36,445 nt of DNA from Pseudomonadales bacterium (GTDB lineage: Bacteria > Pseudomonadota > Gammaproteobacteria > Pseudomonadales > Azotimanducaceae), in NCBI GenBank assembly GCA_022825925.1, contig JAJDVW010000060.1, positions 1-36,445 on the forward strand, written 5' to 3'. Numbering within the stretch: the stretch's first letter is position 1; every line of letters starts with the position of its first letter. Below are positions 17,390-25,331 of the stretch, piece after piece. A program made the position numbers and the translations under genes. The notes beneath the pieces are model-generated. The model saw only the letters and a program-made list of their open reading frames with translations, did no database searches and was not told the DNA's origin.

Positions 17390-18168
17390 GCACGCCGCTG
17401 GGGGTCCGCTACGCGATCGTGGACCCCAGCCTGCTGGTGCCGTACAGCACTCGCGTATTCATCGGGCACCTCGCGGAGGTGGGCGGCGTTGTCATGGTCG
17501 GCAGCCGCATCACCCGACAGGAAGAGGTCATCGGCCTCGGCAACAGGTACTCACGTCTGCCGTTCCCGGAGGCCCAGATCCGTGTCGCGGCCGACACGGA
17601 GGAACTGGACCGTTGGCGGCACGCGTACGTTCACGCCGGGCTCTGGCGTGATGTCGGCCCTGAGGACCGCGCACAAGCGTTGATCGACCGCCGCGTGGAT
17701 GATGTTCTCCGCGAGTACTGGAGTCGTTACCGCACGGACCCAGAGGACGAGTATCTGGCCGAGACTGTGATCATGTGCGAGTTAGGCGCGCTGTTGAGCG
17801 CCAACATGAACATGATCGAACTGAGCGATTGGGACGCAATCATGAGTGGACTGGGACTACCCAACCCTCCGGCGCTGTGCCGGCGCGGCGCGGTGATTGA
17901 CTGGCTGCTCGAAGAAGACGCCGATCAGCCGGACCGCATCGTGAACATCATCGTCGGTGCGATGCGACCGGCCCGGGATCCGAAAACACCGTTGCGACGA
18001 TGGGCAAGGACCGTCAAGGGCTCGTTCCCGAAGCTGTCGCTAGACATTGCCGAATACCTCTCGCAAGTACCGGAGAGCACTCTTCAGGAGCAACACCGAC
18101 AACACGCCCAGCAGCCACAGCATGCGGTGACGCGGGAGTATCAGGGAGGCGGCACCCCGACGCCCTAA
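17386..18168 (+). CDS. PIN-like domain protein, candidate toxin
   Basis: 260 aa, starting at a TTG that overlaps the upstream stop. The N-terminus RYAIVDPSLLVPYS (8-21) looks like the first PIN strand with its acidic residue (D13); ITRQEEV (42-48) gives acidic candidates E46/E47; and DEYLAETVIMCELGALLSAN (121-140) followed by MNMIEL matches the PIN pattern 'D/E..i...A...g..LlS-N'. PIN proteins are metal-dependent RNases, often VapC-type toxins. At 260 aa it is about twice VapC length, with an extra C-terminal helical region and a Gln/His-rich tail. A 60-bp line I counted in this gene is 52% GC, against 78% in the TPR gene, which suggests transfer. Homology is by pattern only. Confidence 0.5.
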   Translation: MSTPLGVRYAIVDPSLLVPYSTRVFIGHLAEVGGVVMVGSRITRQEEVIGLGNRYSRLPFPEAQIRVAADTEELDRWRHAYVHAGLWRDVGPEDRAQALIDRRVDDVLREYWSRYRTDPEDEYLAETVIMCELGALLSANMNMIELSDWDAIMSGLGLPNPPALCRRGAVIDWLLEEDADQPDRIVNIIVGAMRPARDPKTPLRRWARTVKGSFPKLSLDIAEYLSQVPESTLQEQHRQHAQQPQHAVTREYQGGGTPTP

Positions 18169-18338
18169 ATCCCATGGCTACCGCAACCGAACTGCGGCTA
18201 GACCGCTAATGCTGTCCCCTTCCGCCGGGACCGCCGCGGGCGCGGATGGCGGTGCGAGCGCAAGTTCGGGGAGTCCCGGAGCGGGGTCGCGGCAACGGCT
18301 GAGTGTCCGGTGACGAAGGCCGACCGCAGGGTCGCCGA
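18169..18338. other. Intergenic stretch at the right edge of the island
   Basis: 170 bp between the PIN-like gene and the convergent CoA-transferase gene. No gene, T-tract terminator or integrase site is visible. Composition returns to high GC after about 18230. Confidence 0.4.
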
Positions 18339-19520
18339 TCAGGCCTCGGCCATCACCCCGGCGCGCACCAGCGCATCGATCTCGTCGTCATCGAGGGACA
18401 GGTCGGCGGCCACCACCTCGCGGGAGTGCTGGCCGAGCAGGGGCGCCGGCACCACCGGCACGGAGCTTTCCGACATCCGCGCCGGCCACCCCAGGAGCTT
18501 GATGCGCCCGTGCACCGGGTGGTCGACCTCCCGCACGAAGCCGCGGCCGACCAGGTGCGGGTTCTCGTAGAGGTCCTTCGTGTCGAGCACCGCGCTCGCC
18601 GGGACGCCGGCGTCGCAGAGCAGCCGCATCCCCTCGTACTTGTCCCGCTCGGCCACCCAGGCGCCGATCTCCGCCGAGAGCTCGGCGCGATTCTCCTGGC
18701 GCGCCGCATGGTCCGCGTAGCGCGGGTCCTGCAAGAGGTCCGGGCGTTCCATCGCCGCGCACAGCGCCTCCCACATGCGGTCGGTGACGGCCATCACGAA
18801 CAGGTAGTCGTTCGGACCGTCGCCCCTGCTCCGGTAGAGGGACATCGTCGGACGGCCGCCGTTGCCGATGCGTTTCGAGGCACGAGCCCCGAAGTGCGTG
18901 CTCGCCGTCGACGTGCGCAGGTAGTAGGTCATCGCCTCCTGCATCGACAGCTCGATGTGCTGGCCCTTGCCGGTCCGGAGCTTCTGCGCGTACGCGGCGG
19001 TGATCGCGAGCGCCATCTGCACCCCCGTGCCCGCATCGCCCGTGGTTGGCCCGGGACGCACCGGCGGGCCGTCCGGCTCACCGGTAATCGAGAACGCTCC
19101 CGCCGCGGACTGCGCGACCATGTCGTAGCACTTGTAGTCCGACCACGGGCCCTCGAGGCCGAACCCCTTGATGCGCGCGTAGATGATCCCCGGGTTGACC
19201 GCCTTCATGACGTCGTACCCGAGGTCGAGCTTCTCCATCACGCCGGGTCCGTAGTTCTCCACGAAGGCGTCGTAGCGGGGCAGCATGTCGAGCAGCATCT
19301 GGCGGCCGCGCGGCTGCTGCAGGTCGATCGAGACGCTGCGCTTGTTGCTGTTCCAGACGATGAAGTACTCGGCGCTGCCCGTCGGACCGCGGCCCGGGTC
19401 CCCGCGCGGCGACTCCAGCTTCACCACGTCCGCGCCGAGCCAGGCGAGGGCCTGCGTGCAGGAGGTGCCCGCCTCGTATTGCGTCATGTCGAGAACCCGA
19501 AAGCCGTCCAGCGCGGTCAT
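18339..19520 (-). CDS. Class III (CaiB/BaiF family) acyl-CoA transferase
   Basis: Moves CoA between carboxylic acids through an aspartyl-CoA thioester. The 393-aa product has the family N-terminus (LDGFRVLDMTQYEAGTSC, about 5-21), LGADVVKLESPRGDPGR, WNSNKRSVSIDL, the catalytic aspartate D162 (PGPTTGDAGTG), and a C-terminal QHSREVVAADLSLDDDEID typical of the family. ATG 19520 is preferred over 19556 and 19586 because of the GGGGGGA upstream and the fit of TALDGFRVLDM to family starts. The substrate is unknown. It diverges from the dioxygenase gene across 98 bp, so it may be controlled together with the cluster 19.6-24.5 kb, where it could activate a carboxylate product. Confidence 0.93.
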   Translation of the reverse strand: MTALDGFRVLDMTQYEAGTSCTQALAWLGADVVKLESPRGDPGRGPTGSAEYFIVWNSNKRSVSIDLQQPRGRQMLLDMLPRYDAFVENYGPGVMEKLDLGYDVMKAVNPGIIYARIKGFGLEGPWSDYKCYDMVAQSAAGAFSITGEPDGPPVRPGPTTGDAGTGVQMALAITAAYAQKLRTGKGQHIELSMQEAMTYYLRTSTASTHFGARASKRIGNGGRPTMSLYRSRGDGPNDYLFVMAVTDRMWEALCAAMERPDLLQDPRYADHAARQENRAELSAEIGAWVAERDKYEGMRLLCDAGVPASAVLDTKDLYENPHLVGRGFVREVDHPVHGRIKLLGWPARMSESSVPVVPAPLLGQHSREVVAADLSLDDDEIDALVRAGVMAEA

Positions 19521-19618
19521 GTCCGTCGTCCCCCCGACCGTTGTTTCGACCGTCATCATAGCCGGGCAGGGGGCTGCTGGTAACATCGCCGGCCCCGTTC
19601 GGCCTCGATGCGCGCCCC

Positions 19619-21226
19619 ATGCCCCTCCTCGACGACGACCAGATGTCGCAGTTCCTCGCCGAGGGATACGTGGTGCTGCGTCCCCAGGAACTGGCGCCCG
19701 ACTTCCATCGCGACATGTTCCGCACCGCCAGCGAGCTGTACGACGAGGGGCGACGCGCCGGCGGCGAGACGGTCCACCTGCAGTACTTCGGCGACAACGT
19801 CGTCGCGCGGGTGCCGCGCATCCTCGAACTGCTCGAGTGTCCGACCGTCAAGGCAGCGCTGACGAGCGTCCTGGGGGACGGCTACGTGCTGCATCCGCAC
19901 CACTACGTCCATACCTCGACCCATCGCGACCAGGGCTTTCACCAGGACGGCAACCTCCCGTGGAACGAGCGCGGCCATTACCGCTCGCACCGCCCGAACT
20001 GGGCGATGCTGTTCTACTACCCGCAGGACGTGACGCTGGAGAACGGCCCCACCGAGGTCCTGCCCGGCTCGCAGTACTGGACGCGCGACTTCGAGCGGGG
20101 AGAACGATGGCACCCCGGCGACGCGATCGACCGCTCGTTCAACGAAGAGGCCGCTACCCATCCCGACCTCGACTACCGCGACCGACGCCTCGCCGAGTCC
20201 CTGCGGGGGCTCGGCATCGACGGGCTCGTGGCGCGCCGCCTGCCCCTTCCTGCCGGGAGCGTGCTCCTCGCCCACTACGATCTCGTGCACCGCGGCGTAC
20301 GGCAGCACCCCGATTTCCACGGGCGCCGCTACATGTACAAGTTCTACTTCCTCCGCACGCTGGAGCCCGCGCGGCCTTCCTGGCGGAACGGCGCGGCGCG
20401 CCCGACTTCCCCCGGGCCGTTCCCCGCGAACCGGCCTGTCGTCGAGCGGAACTGGGCCTGGCTGCGCGGCGAGACGTCGGAGCCCGACGGCACCCACGAG
20501 GGGCTTGAGGACGCGGAGGCGGAGGACGCCCGCATCGAAGCCGCATACGTCCTCGGAGCCCGCGCCAGGCGCGACGACAAGGCCCTCGACGCGCTAGCCA
20601 CGGCGCTCGTCGACCACCGCGAGTCGGTACGGCGCGCGAGCGGATACGGCCTCGGCGTCGCCGGCGAGCGTGCCCTGGACGTCCTCTGCGCGGCGGCGGA
20701 CCACGCCGACGCGACGGTCCGGCGCGTGGCCGTCTTCGCGATCGGCGAGACGCGCGCGACGCGAACCCGGGCCATCGAGGCGCTGGCGGCACGCCTGGAC
20801 GATCCGGACGACCTCGTGCGCTCGAACGCGGCCTACGCCCTCGGCAACCTCGGCCGCTGCGCCGCGCTCCCCGACACCGTGACCGAGACGCTCATCGACC
20901 GCCTGGACCCGGAGGTCGAACCGGACAACTCCACCAACGTCCGGATGACCCGCTCCACGGTCCGCGAGAGCATCGCCTACGCGCTCCTGCAGCTCGCCGC
21001 GAACGGGCGGCTGTCGGAGCCGCAGCGCGCGCGTTTCGCGGAGAACGCCTTCCGCGACCACGACCGCTACGTGCGGGGGCTCGCGGTGAAGGCCCTGGTG
21101 CATCCGACCGCCGGCGACATCCCGGACTGGATGCGACCCCTGCTCGCGGCCCTCGACCGGGGCTATTACCTGCCCGACCCCTCCGCGCAAGGGCAGCACG
21201 GGCACGCCGCGGCGGCCGGTGTATAG
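19619..21226 (+). CDS. Phytanoyl-CoA dioxygenase (PhyH) family protein fused to HEAT repeats
   Basis: 535 aa. Residues 1-250 are a PhyH-type Fe(II)/2-oxoglutarate oxygenase: start DDDQMSQFLAEGYVVLRP, iron ligands H108 and D110 (HQDGNLPW), LENGPTEVLPGSQYW, and the distal H224 in LVHRGVRQHPD, followed by R237. Residues about 310-520 form HEAT-like alpha repeats (ALVDHRESVRRASGYGLG, ADATVRRVAVFAIGE, DDLVRSNAAYALGNLG), normally protein-binding. The fusion is unusual. All iron ligands are present, so catalysis is plausible; the substrate is unknown. Start ATG 19619 lacks a clear Shine-Dalgarno. The end runs into the TauD promoter region. Confidence 0.88.
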   Translation: MPLLDDDQMSQFLAEGYVVLRPQELAPDFHRDMFRTASELYDEGRRAGGETVHLQYFGDNVVARVPRILELLECPTVKAALTSVLGDGYVLHPHHYVHTSTHRDQGFHQDGNLPWNERGHYRSHRPNWAMLFYYPQDVTLENGPTEVLPGSQYWTRDFERGERWHPGDAIDRSFNEEAATHPDLDYRDRRLAESLRGLGIDGLVARRLPLPAGSVLLAHYDLVHRGVRQHPDFHGRRYMYKFYFLRTLEPARPSWRNGAARPTSPGPFPANRPVVERNWAWLRGETSEPDGTHEGLEDAEAEDARIEAAYVLGARARRDDKALDALATALVDHRESVRRASGYGLGVAGERALDVLCAAADHADATVRRVAVFAIGETRATRTRAIEALAARLDDPDDLVRSNAAYALGNLGRCAALPDTVTETLIDRLDPEVEPDNSTNVRMTRSTVRESIAYALLQLAANGRLSEPQRARFAENAFRDHDRYVRGLAVKALVHPTAGDIPDWMRPLLAALDRGYYLPDPSAQGQHGHAAAAGV

Positions 21227-21233
21227 TCCGGCC
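21214..21233 (+). promoter_or_regulatory. Internal promoter and palindrome before the TauD gene
   Basis: A -10 hexamer TATAGT (21222-21227) lies inside a perfect inverted repeat, GGCCGG (21214-21219) and CCGGCC (21228-21233), at the very end of the PhyH gene. The palindrome brackets the -10, so a repressor site is possible; it could instead be a short RNA hairpin that contains the upstream stop codon. Confidence 0.4.
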
Positions 21234-21257
21234 CTTGACCCTTCGGAGTGCGCCCAG

Positions 21258-22148
21258 GTGCCCTACCGTCACATCGCAGTGGAACCCCTGACGCCGACCA
21301 TCGGCGCGACCGTACACGGGGTGGACCTCGGCGCACCGCTGTCCGAGGCCGCGTTCCGGGAGATCCACGACGCCTGGATGGAGCACTGCGTGCTGTTCTT
21401 CCGCGACCAGGCGATGACGCCCGAACAGCACCTCGCGTTCGGCCGCCGCTTCGGGCCGCTGCACATCCACCCCGCGGCGCCGTACGCGCACGGCAATCCC
21501 GAGCTCATGGTCATCGAGACGAACCGGGACTCGAAACGGAACAACGGGTCCGCGTGGCACTCCGACGTGTCGGCCGACGAGGAGCCGCCGCTCGGCACGA
21601 TCCTGCACCTGCACGAGGTGCCGCCCCAGGGCGGCGACACGCTGTGGGCGAACATGTATGCGGCCTACGAAGCGCTGTCGCCCTCCCTGCAGGCCCTGCT
21701 CGAGCGCCTCACCGCGCAGCACGCGGCTGACTACACCGGCGTCTATGGCGACCATCCGCCACAGCGGGAGTTCCCCCGCGCGGTCCATCCCGTCGTGCGC
21801 ACGCACCCCGTCACCAGGCGCAAGGCACTGTTCGTGAACAGCTCGTTCACGAAGCGCATCCAGGAACTGAGCGTCCACGAGAGTCGCGACCTGCTCGACT
21901 TCCTCTTCGAACACGTGAAGCACCCGGCCTTCCAGTGCCGCTTTCACTGGGGAGCCGGCTCCGTCGCGATGTGGGACAACCGCTGCACCCAACACCTGGC
22001 CGTGTGGGACTACCATCCCGACACGCGGCGCGGGTTGCGCGTCACGGTGCAGGGCGACCGCCCCTTCCTCGAGGCCGGCGCCGATACGTCGACCGCGGGG
22101 GCACGGGTCCACACCGCAACGGAGGCCGCGGAAGCCGCCGGCGGATGA
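21258..22148 (+). CDS. TauD/TfdA family Fe(II)/2-oxoglutarate dioxygenase
   Basis: 296 aa. Typical TauD start PLTPTIGATVHGVDLGAPLS (10-29), VLFFRDQAMTPEQHLAFGRRFG, iron ligands H101 and D103 (AWHSDVSADEEPPLG), WDNRCTQHLAVWDY with distal H246, and RRGLRVTVQGDRP holding the 2-oxoglutarate-binding Arg. These enzymes hydroxylate small substrates (taurine, sulfonates, herbicides, carnitine precursors); which one is not readable here. GTG 21258 is chosen because CGGAG lies ten bases upstream and the -10 at 21222 would exclude the in-frame GTG at 21219, which overlaps the PhyH gene. The stop overlaps the next ATG (ATGA at 22145). Confidence 0.92.
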   Translation: MPYRHIAVEPLTPTIGATVHGVDLGAPLSEAAFREIHDAWMEHCVLFFRDQAMTPEQHLAFGRRFGPLHIHPAAPYAHGNPELMVIETNRDSKRNNGSAWHSDVSADEEPPLGTILHLHEVPPQGGDTLWANMYAAYEALSPSLQALLERLTAQHAADYTGVYGDHPPQREFPRAVHPVVRTHPVTRRKALFVNSSFTKRIQELSVHESRDLLDFLFEHVKHPAFQCRFHWGAGSVAMWDNRCTQHLAVWDYHPDTRRGLRVTVQGDRPFLEAGADTSTAGARVHTATEAAEAAGG

Positions 22149-23167
22149 TCGCCGAGCACACGTTCCGCACCGGCACGCATCGGTCCTTTTTTCTCGAAGC
22201 CGGTCCCGGCGACGGGCCGCTGGTGATCTTCGTCCACGGCTGGCCGGAGCTGTCGCTCAGTTGGCGCCACCAGCTCCCCGCCCTCGCCGCCCTCGGCTTC
22301 CGGGCCGTGGCGCCGGACCTTCGGGGTTACGGACGTTCCACGGTCTACACGCGCCACGAGGACTATGCCCAGAAACGCGTGGTCGGCGACATGATCGGCC
22401 TGCTCGACGCCCTCGGGCGAGAGCGCGCCATCTGGGTGGGCCACGACTGGGGCAGCCCCGTGGTCTGGAACATCGCGAGCCACCACCCGGACCGCTGCCA
22501 CGCCGTCGCGAACCTGTGCGTGCCCTATCACACCCTGGAGTACGGCCTAGAGGGCTGCCTGCCGTTCGTGGACCGGACCGTCTACCCCGAGGACGAGTTC
22601 CCCGCCGGGCAGTGGGAGTACCAGCTCTTCTACGAGGAGTCGTTCGACACGGCGACCGCGACCATGGACGCAAACCCGTACAACATGGCCAAGCTGGCGT
22701 TCCGCAAGGGCGACCCGTCCGGGGTCGGGAAGCCGGCCGGTACCGCGATGATCCGCAAGACGGGCGGCTGGTTCGGCGGCGCTACCCAGCCTCCGGACCT
22801 GCCTCGCGACCCCGACATCGTCACCGAAGAGGACCTCGCGCGCTACGCGGAGGCCCTCGCCCGCAACGGCTTCTTCGGACCCAACTCCTTCTACATGAAC
22901 CACGGCGCCAACCGGGCCTACGCGGAGCGCGCCGTCAACGACGGCCGCCTCGCCATGCCCGTCCTCTTCCTCGGGGCGCGCTACGACTACACCTGCGAGA
23001 CGGTGACCTCGCGCCTCGGCGAGCCGATGCGGTCCTTCTGCGACGACCTGACGGAAGCCATCGTCGACTCCGGGCACTGGATGGCCCAGGAGAAGCCGCG
23101 CGAGGTCAACGCGCATCTCGTACGCTGGATCGCGACGCGCGTGACGGACTGCTGGCCGCAAGCCTGA
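22145..23167 (+). CDS. Alpha/beta hydrolase, epoxide hydrolase type
   Basis: 340 aa with the soluble epoxide hydrolase layout: oxyanion motif HGWPE (31-35), APDLRGYGRS, nucleophile D101 in GHDWGSPVVWN, a cap with aromatic residues near 250 (NSFYMNHGANR), acid D281 (LGARYDYTC) and catalytic H311 (DSGHWMAQEKP). An Asp nucleophile with HGWPE points to epoxide hydrolase or haloalkane dehalogenase rather than an esterase; the motif HGWPE favours epoxide hydrolase. Translationally coupled to the TauD gene by ATGA. An enzyme opening epoxides next to two oxygenases suggests a multi-step degradation route. Confidence 0.9.
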   Translation: MIAEHTFRTGTHRSFFLEAGPGDGPLVIFVHGWPELSLSWRHQLPALAALGFRAVAPDLRGYGRSTVYTRHEDYAQKRVVGDMIGLLDALGRERAIWVGHDWGSPVVWNIASHHPDRCHAVANLCVPYHTLEYGLEGCLPFVDRTVYPEDEFPAGQWEYQLFYEESFDTATATMDANPYNMAKLAFRKGDPSGVGKPAGTAMIRKTGGWFGGATQPPDLPRDPDIVTEEDLARYAEALARNGFFGPNSFYMNHGANRAYAERAVNDGRLAMPVLFLGARYDYTCETVTSRLGEPMRSFCDDLTEAIVDSGHWMAQEKPREVNAHLVRWIATRVTDCWPQA

Positions 23168-23181
23168 CGCGCGGACAGACC

Positions 23182-24507
23182 TTGCAGTCCGGGCGCTTCA
23201 GCGCGCGCACCGCCCTCGCGGTCGTGATCGCAAACATGATCGGTACCGGGGTGTTCACGAGCCTCGGCTTCCAGCTGCTCGAAATCCGGTCCGGGTTCGT
23301 CATTCTGGCGCTCTGGTTCGTGGGCGGCGTCACCGCGCTCTGCGGCGCCATGACCTACGCGGAACTCGGCGGCGCCCTGCCCCGTTCGGGAGGCGAGTAC
23401 AACTTCCTCTCCCGGACGTTCCACCCCGCCGTCGGTTTCGTGTCCGGCTGGATGTCGGCCACCATCGGCTTCGCCGCCCCCACCGCCCTCGCCGCGATCA
23501 CGTTCGGCACGTACCTGGCGTCCGTGTTCCCGGCGCTGTCGCCGCGCTTGCTGGCCACCGGGCTCATCGTGGCACTGGCCGCGGCCCACGCCACCACCCG
23601 GCGCGCGAGCGGCGGCACGCAACGGACGTTCACCTACCTCAAGGTGATCCTCATCGCGGTCTTCTGCGTCCTCGGCTGGACGTTGGTAGAGAGAGCGCCG
23701 CAGGACATCCGCTTCCTTCCCGGCCCGGGCGACGGGACGCTGCTCGTGTCGGGCGCTTTCGCGGTGGCCCTGATCTACGTCCACTACGCCTACACCGGGT
23801 GGAACGCGGCGACCTACGTCATCGACGAACTGGACCGCCCCGGCGAGACGCTCTCCCGGGTGCTGCTGTTCGGAACGGGCATCGTCATGGCCCTCTACCT
23901 GCTCCTGAACTTCACGTTCCTCCACGCGGCGCCCATGGAAGCGCTCGCCGGCAAGCTCGAAGTGGGCTACGTGGCCGCGCGGTTCATCTTCGGCGACGCC
24001 GGCGCCTCGATCATGGGCGTCGTACTCGCCCTGCTCCTCATCTCCACGGTGAGCGCGATGACGCTCGCCGGACCGCGCGTCCTGCAGGTGATCGGGCAGG
24101 ACTTCCGCGCCCTGCGCTTTCTCGCGCGCACCAACCGCCACGACGTGCCCGTGGTGGCCATCGTGCTCCAGTCCGGACTGGCCGTGGCCTTCGTCCTCAC
24201 GGCCACCTTCGAGTCGATCCTCGTGTTCGCCGGCTTTACGCTCGGGGTCAGCACGCTGTGCACTGTCGCGTCGGTGTTCGTCCTGCGCCTGCGCCGTCCG
24301 GACCTCCCGCGCCCGTACCGCGTGCCGTGGTACCCGCTGCCGCCGCTGGTCTTCCTCGCGGTCACGGGCTGGACCCTCGCCTACATCGTGCTGCAGCGGC
24401 CGGGCGAGGCCCTCGCCGGGGCGGCGATCTTCGTCACCGGCGCCGCCTTCTACGCGGTCAGCCGGCGCCTGTCCTCCCGCAGCGCCCCGGACGGCGCCGC
24501 GACTTGA
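23182..24507 (+). CDS. APC-superfamily amino acid/amine permease
   Basis: About 441 aa, with some 12 hydrophobic segments. The first helix has the APC motif VVIANMIGTGVFTSLGFQL; YAELGGALPRSGGEYNFLSR follows, typical of LAT/APC-type amino acid and polyamine transporters, and PYRVPWYPLPPLVFL near the end is also typical. Start: there is no ATG upstream of the first helix; TTG 23182, with GGACAG upstream, is the best choice, and CTG 23164 would overlap the hydrolase gene. It is 14 bp after the hydrolase stop, so it is probably the last gene of the PhyH-TauD-hydrolase unit and the likely importer of its substrate, which would then be an amine or amino acid-like compound (inference). Confidence 0.9.
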   Translation: MQSGRFSARTALAVVIANMIGTGVFTSLGFQLLEIRSGFVILALWFVGGVTALCGAMTYAELGGALPRSGGEYNFLSRTFHPAVGFVSGWMSATIGFAAPTALAAITFGTYLASVFPALSPRLLATGLIVALAAAHATTRRASGGTQRTFTYLKVILIAVFCVLGWTLVERAPQDIRFLPGPGDGTLLVSGAFAVALIYVHYAYTGWNAATYVIDELDRPGETLSRVLLFGTGIVMALYLLLNFTFLHAAPMEALAGKLEVGYVAARFIFGDAGASIMGVVLALLLISTVSAMTLAGPRVLQVIGQDFRALRFLARTNRHDVPVVAIVLQSGLAVAFVLTATFESILVFAGFTLGVSTLCTVASVFVLRLRRPDLPRPYRVPWYPLPPLVFLAVTGWTLAYIVLQRPGEALAGAAIFVTGAAFYAVSRRLSSRSAPDGAAT

Positions 24508-24544
24508 ACGCGGGTCGAAAGACGCCTACCTTGACCACATGACG

Positions 24545-24839
24545 GCTAGCCCGGATGTTGCGCCAGGGGCCGCGATGATCGCCGAGGATTTTCGCCCTGT
24601 GCGCGTGCTCGCGACCGAGAGCCTAGTGGGGGCTGAACTCTTGCGAGAGGTTCCCCCTCGCGCTCCCCGGCTGAAGGCTCCGGTTGAGGAAGCACGTGCG
24701 CGCACAGGGCGAAAAGACCGGCGAGGGCGCGGCCAGCGTTCTGCAATCTGGCACGCGCCCCAAAGATCGAGGAAAAGCTGTGGAACACCAAGGACTTGCG
24801 CTCCATGCACAAGCGGCCTGGTGCAACATCCGGGCTAGC
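24545..24839. mobile_element. 295-bp MITE-like element with 23-bp terminal inverted repeats
   Basis: The ends are inverted repeats: 24545-24567 (starts GCTAGCCCGGATGTTG) and 24817-24839 (ends CAACATCCGGGCTAGC), 22 of 23 matching. A second, internal inverted repeat of 17 bp (TTTTCGCCCTGTGCGCG) lies at 24589-24605 and 24699-24715. The flanks share ACG (24542-24544 and 24840-24842), a possible 3-bp target duplication. No full transposase is inside; short frames on the minus strand (such as one starting at 24812) have no recognised domain. It fits a non-autonomous element or an internally deleted transposon. It fills most of the 24508-24779 gap and runs into the following gene. Confidence 0.75.
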
Positions 24840-25331
24840 ACGCGCAAGGCGTTCCGAGGGCGGCCACCCGCCCCGTCAGCCCTGCGCCGATCGGCCGCCG
24901 TCGCGCTCCTGGCCACCGCCGGCTGCAGCGAGCCCTTCGGCTTCATTCCCGGGGGGGAACTCGAGGGCGAGGTCGAGCCCGCGCCCGCCGACTGGACCCA
25001 CCTCGAGGAGCGCCAAAGCGTCCAGCTCGAAATCCGGCCCGGCAGCCCGTACTCCATCAACATGTGGGCCGTCGGGATCGGCACCGACGTCTACGTCGCC
25101 ACCCGGGAGGACGGGACCCGCTGGACGGAGTACCTGGAGGACACGCCCCACGTCCGCGTCCGGGTGGACGCCGCCATCCATGAACTCGTCGCCGTGCGCG
25201 TCCACGACCACCACGAGCGCCACGCGGTCAGCACCGCTTTCGCGGCGAAGTACGACCTCCACCCCTCCGACAACTGGGTCGCCGACGGACAGGTGTTCCG
25301 CCTCGACCGACGGGCCACCGATCCGATGTAG
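24780..25331 (+). CDS. Predicted lipoprotein whose frame opens inside the MITE-like element
   Basis: The core is a lipoprotein: LRRSAAVALLATAGC with the lipobox LATAGC, then about 134 residues with the pattern VQLEIRPGSPYSINMWAVGIGTDVYVA ... RWTEYLEDTPHVRVRVD, reminiscent of split beta-barrel proteins that bind FMN or related ligands (similarity only). No ATG, GTG or TTG lies between the element's right end and the signal peptide. In the open frame the best start is GTG 24780, with GAGG seven bases upstream, inside the element; this gives 183 aa and an unusually long 34-residue extension before the signal core (lipobox Cys 49). The native start was probably lost on insertion, unless CTG 24882 is used. 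The TAG stop is in a palindrome. Confidence 0.6.
   Translation: MEHQGLALHAQAAWCNIRASTRKAFRGRPPAPSALRRSAAVALLATAGCSEPFGFIPGGELEGEVEPAPADWTHLEERQSVQLEIRPGSPYSINMWAVGIGTDVYVATREDGTRWTEYLEDTPHVRVRVDAAIHELVAVRVHDHHERHAVSTAFAAKYDLHPSDNWVADGQVFRLDRRATDPM

Noticed and set aside
21219..21257. Upstream GTG 21219 as start of the TauD gene
   Set aside because: It lies inside the PhyH gene and upstream of the likely transcription start; GTG 21258 has a Shine-Dalgarno and gives the family N-terminus.
24546..24812. Minus-strand frame inside the MITE-like element as a transposase
   Set aside because: Only 88 codons, with no DDE, HUH or helix-turn-helix features that I can see.
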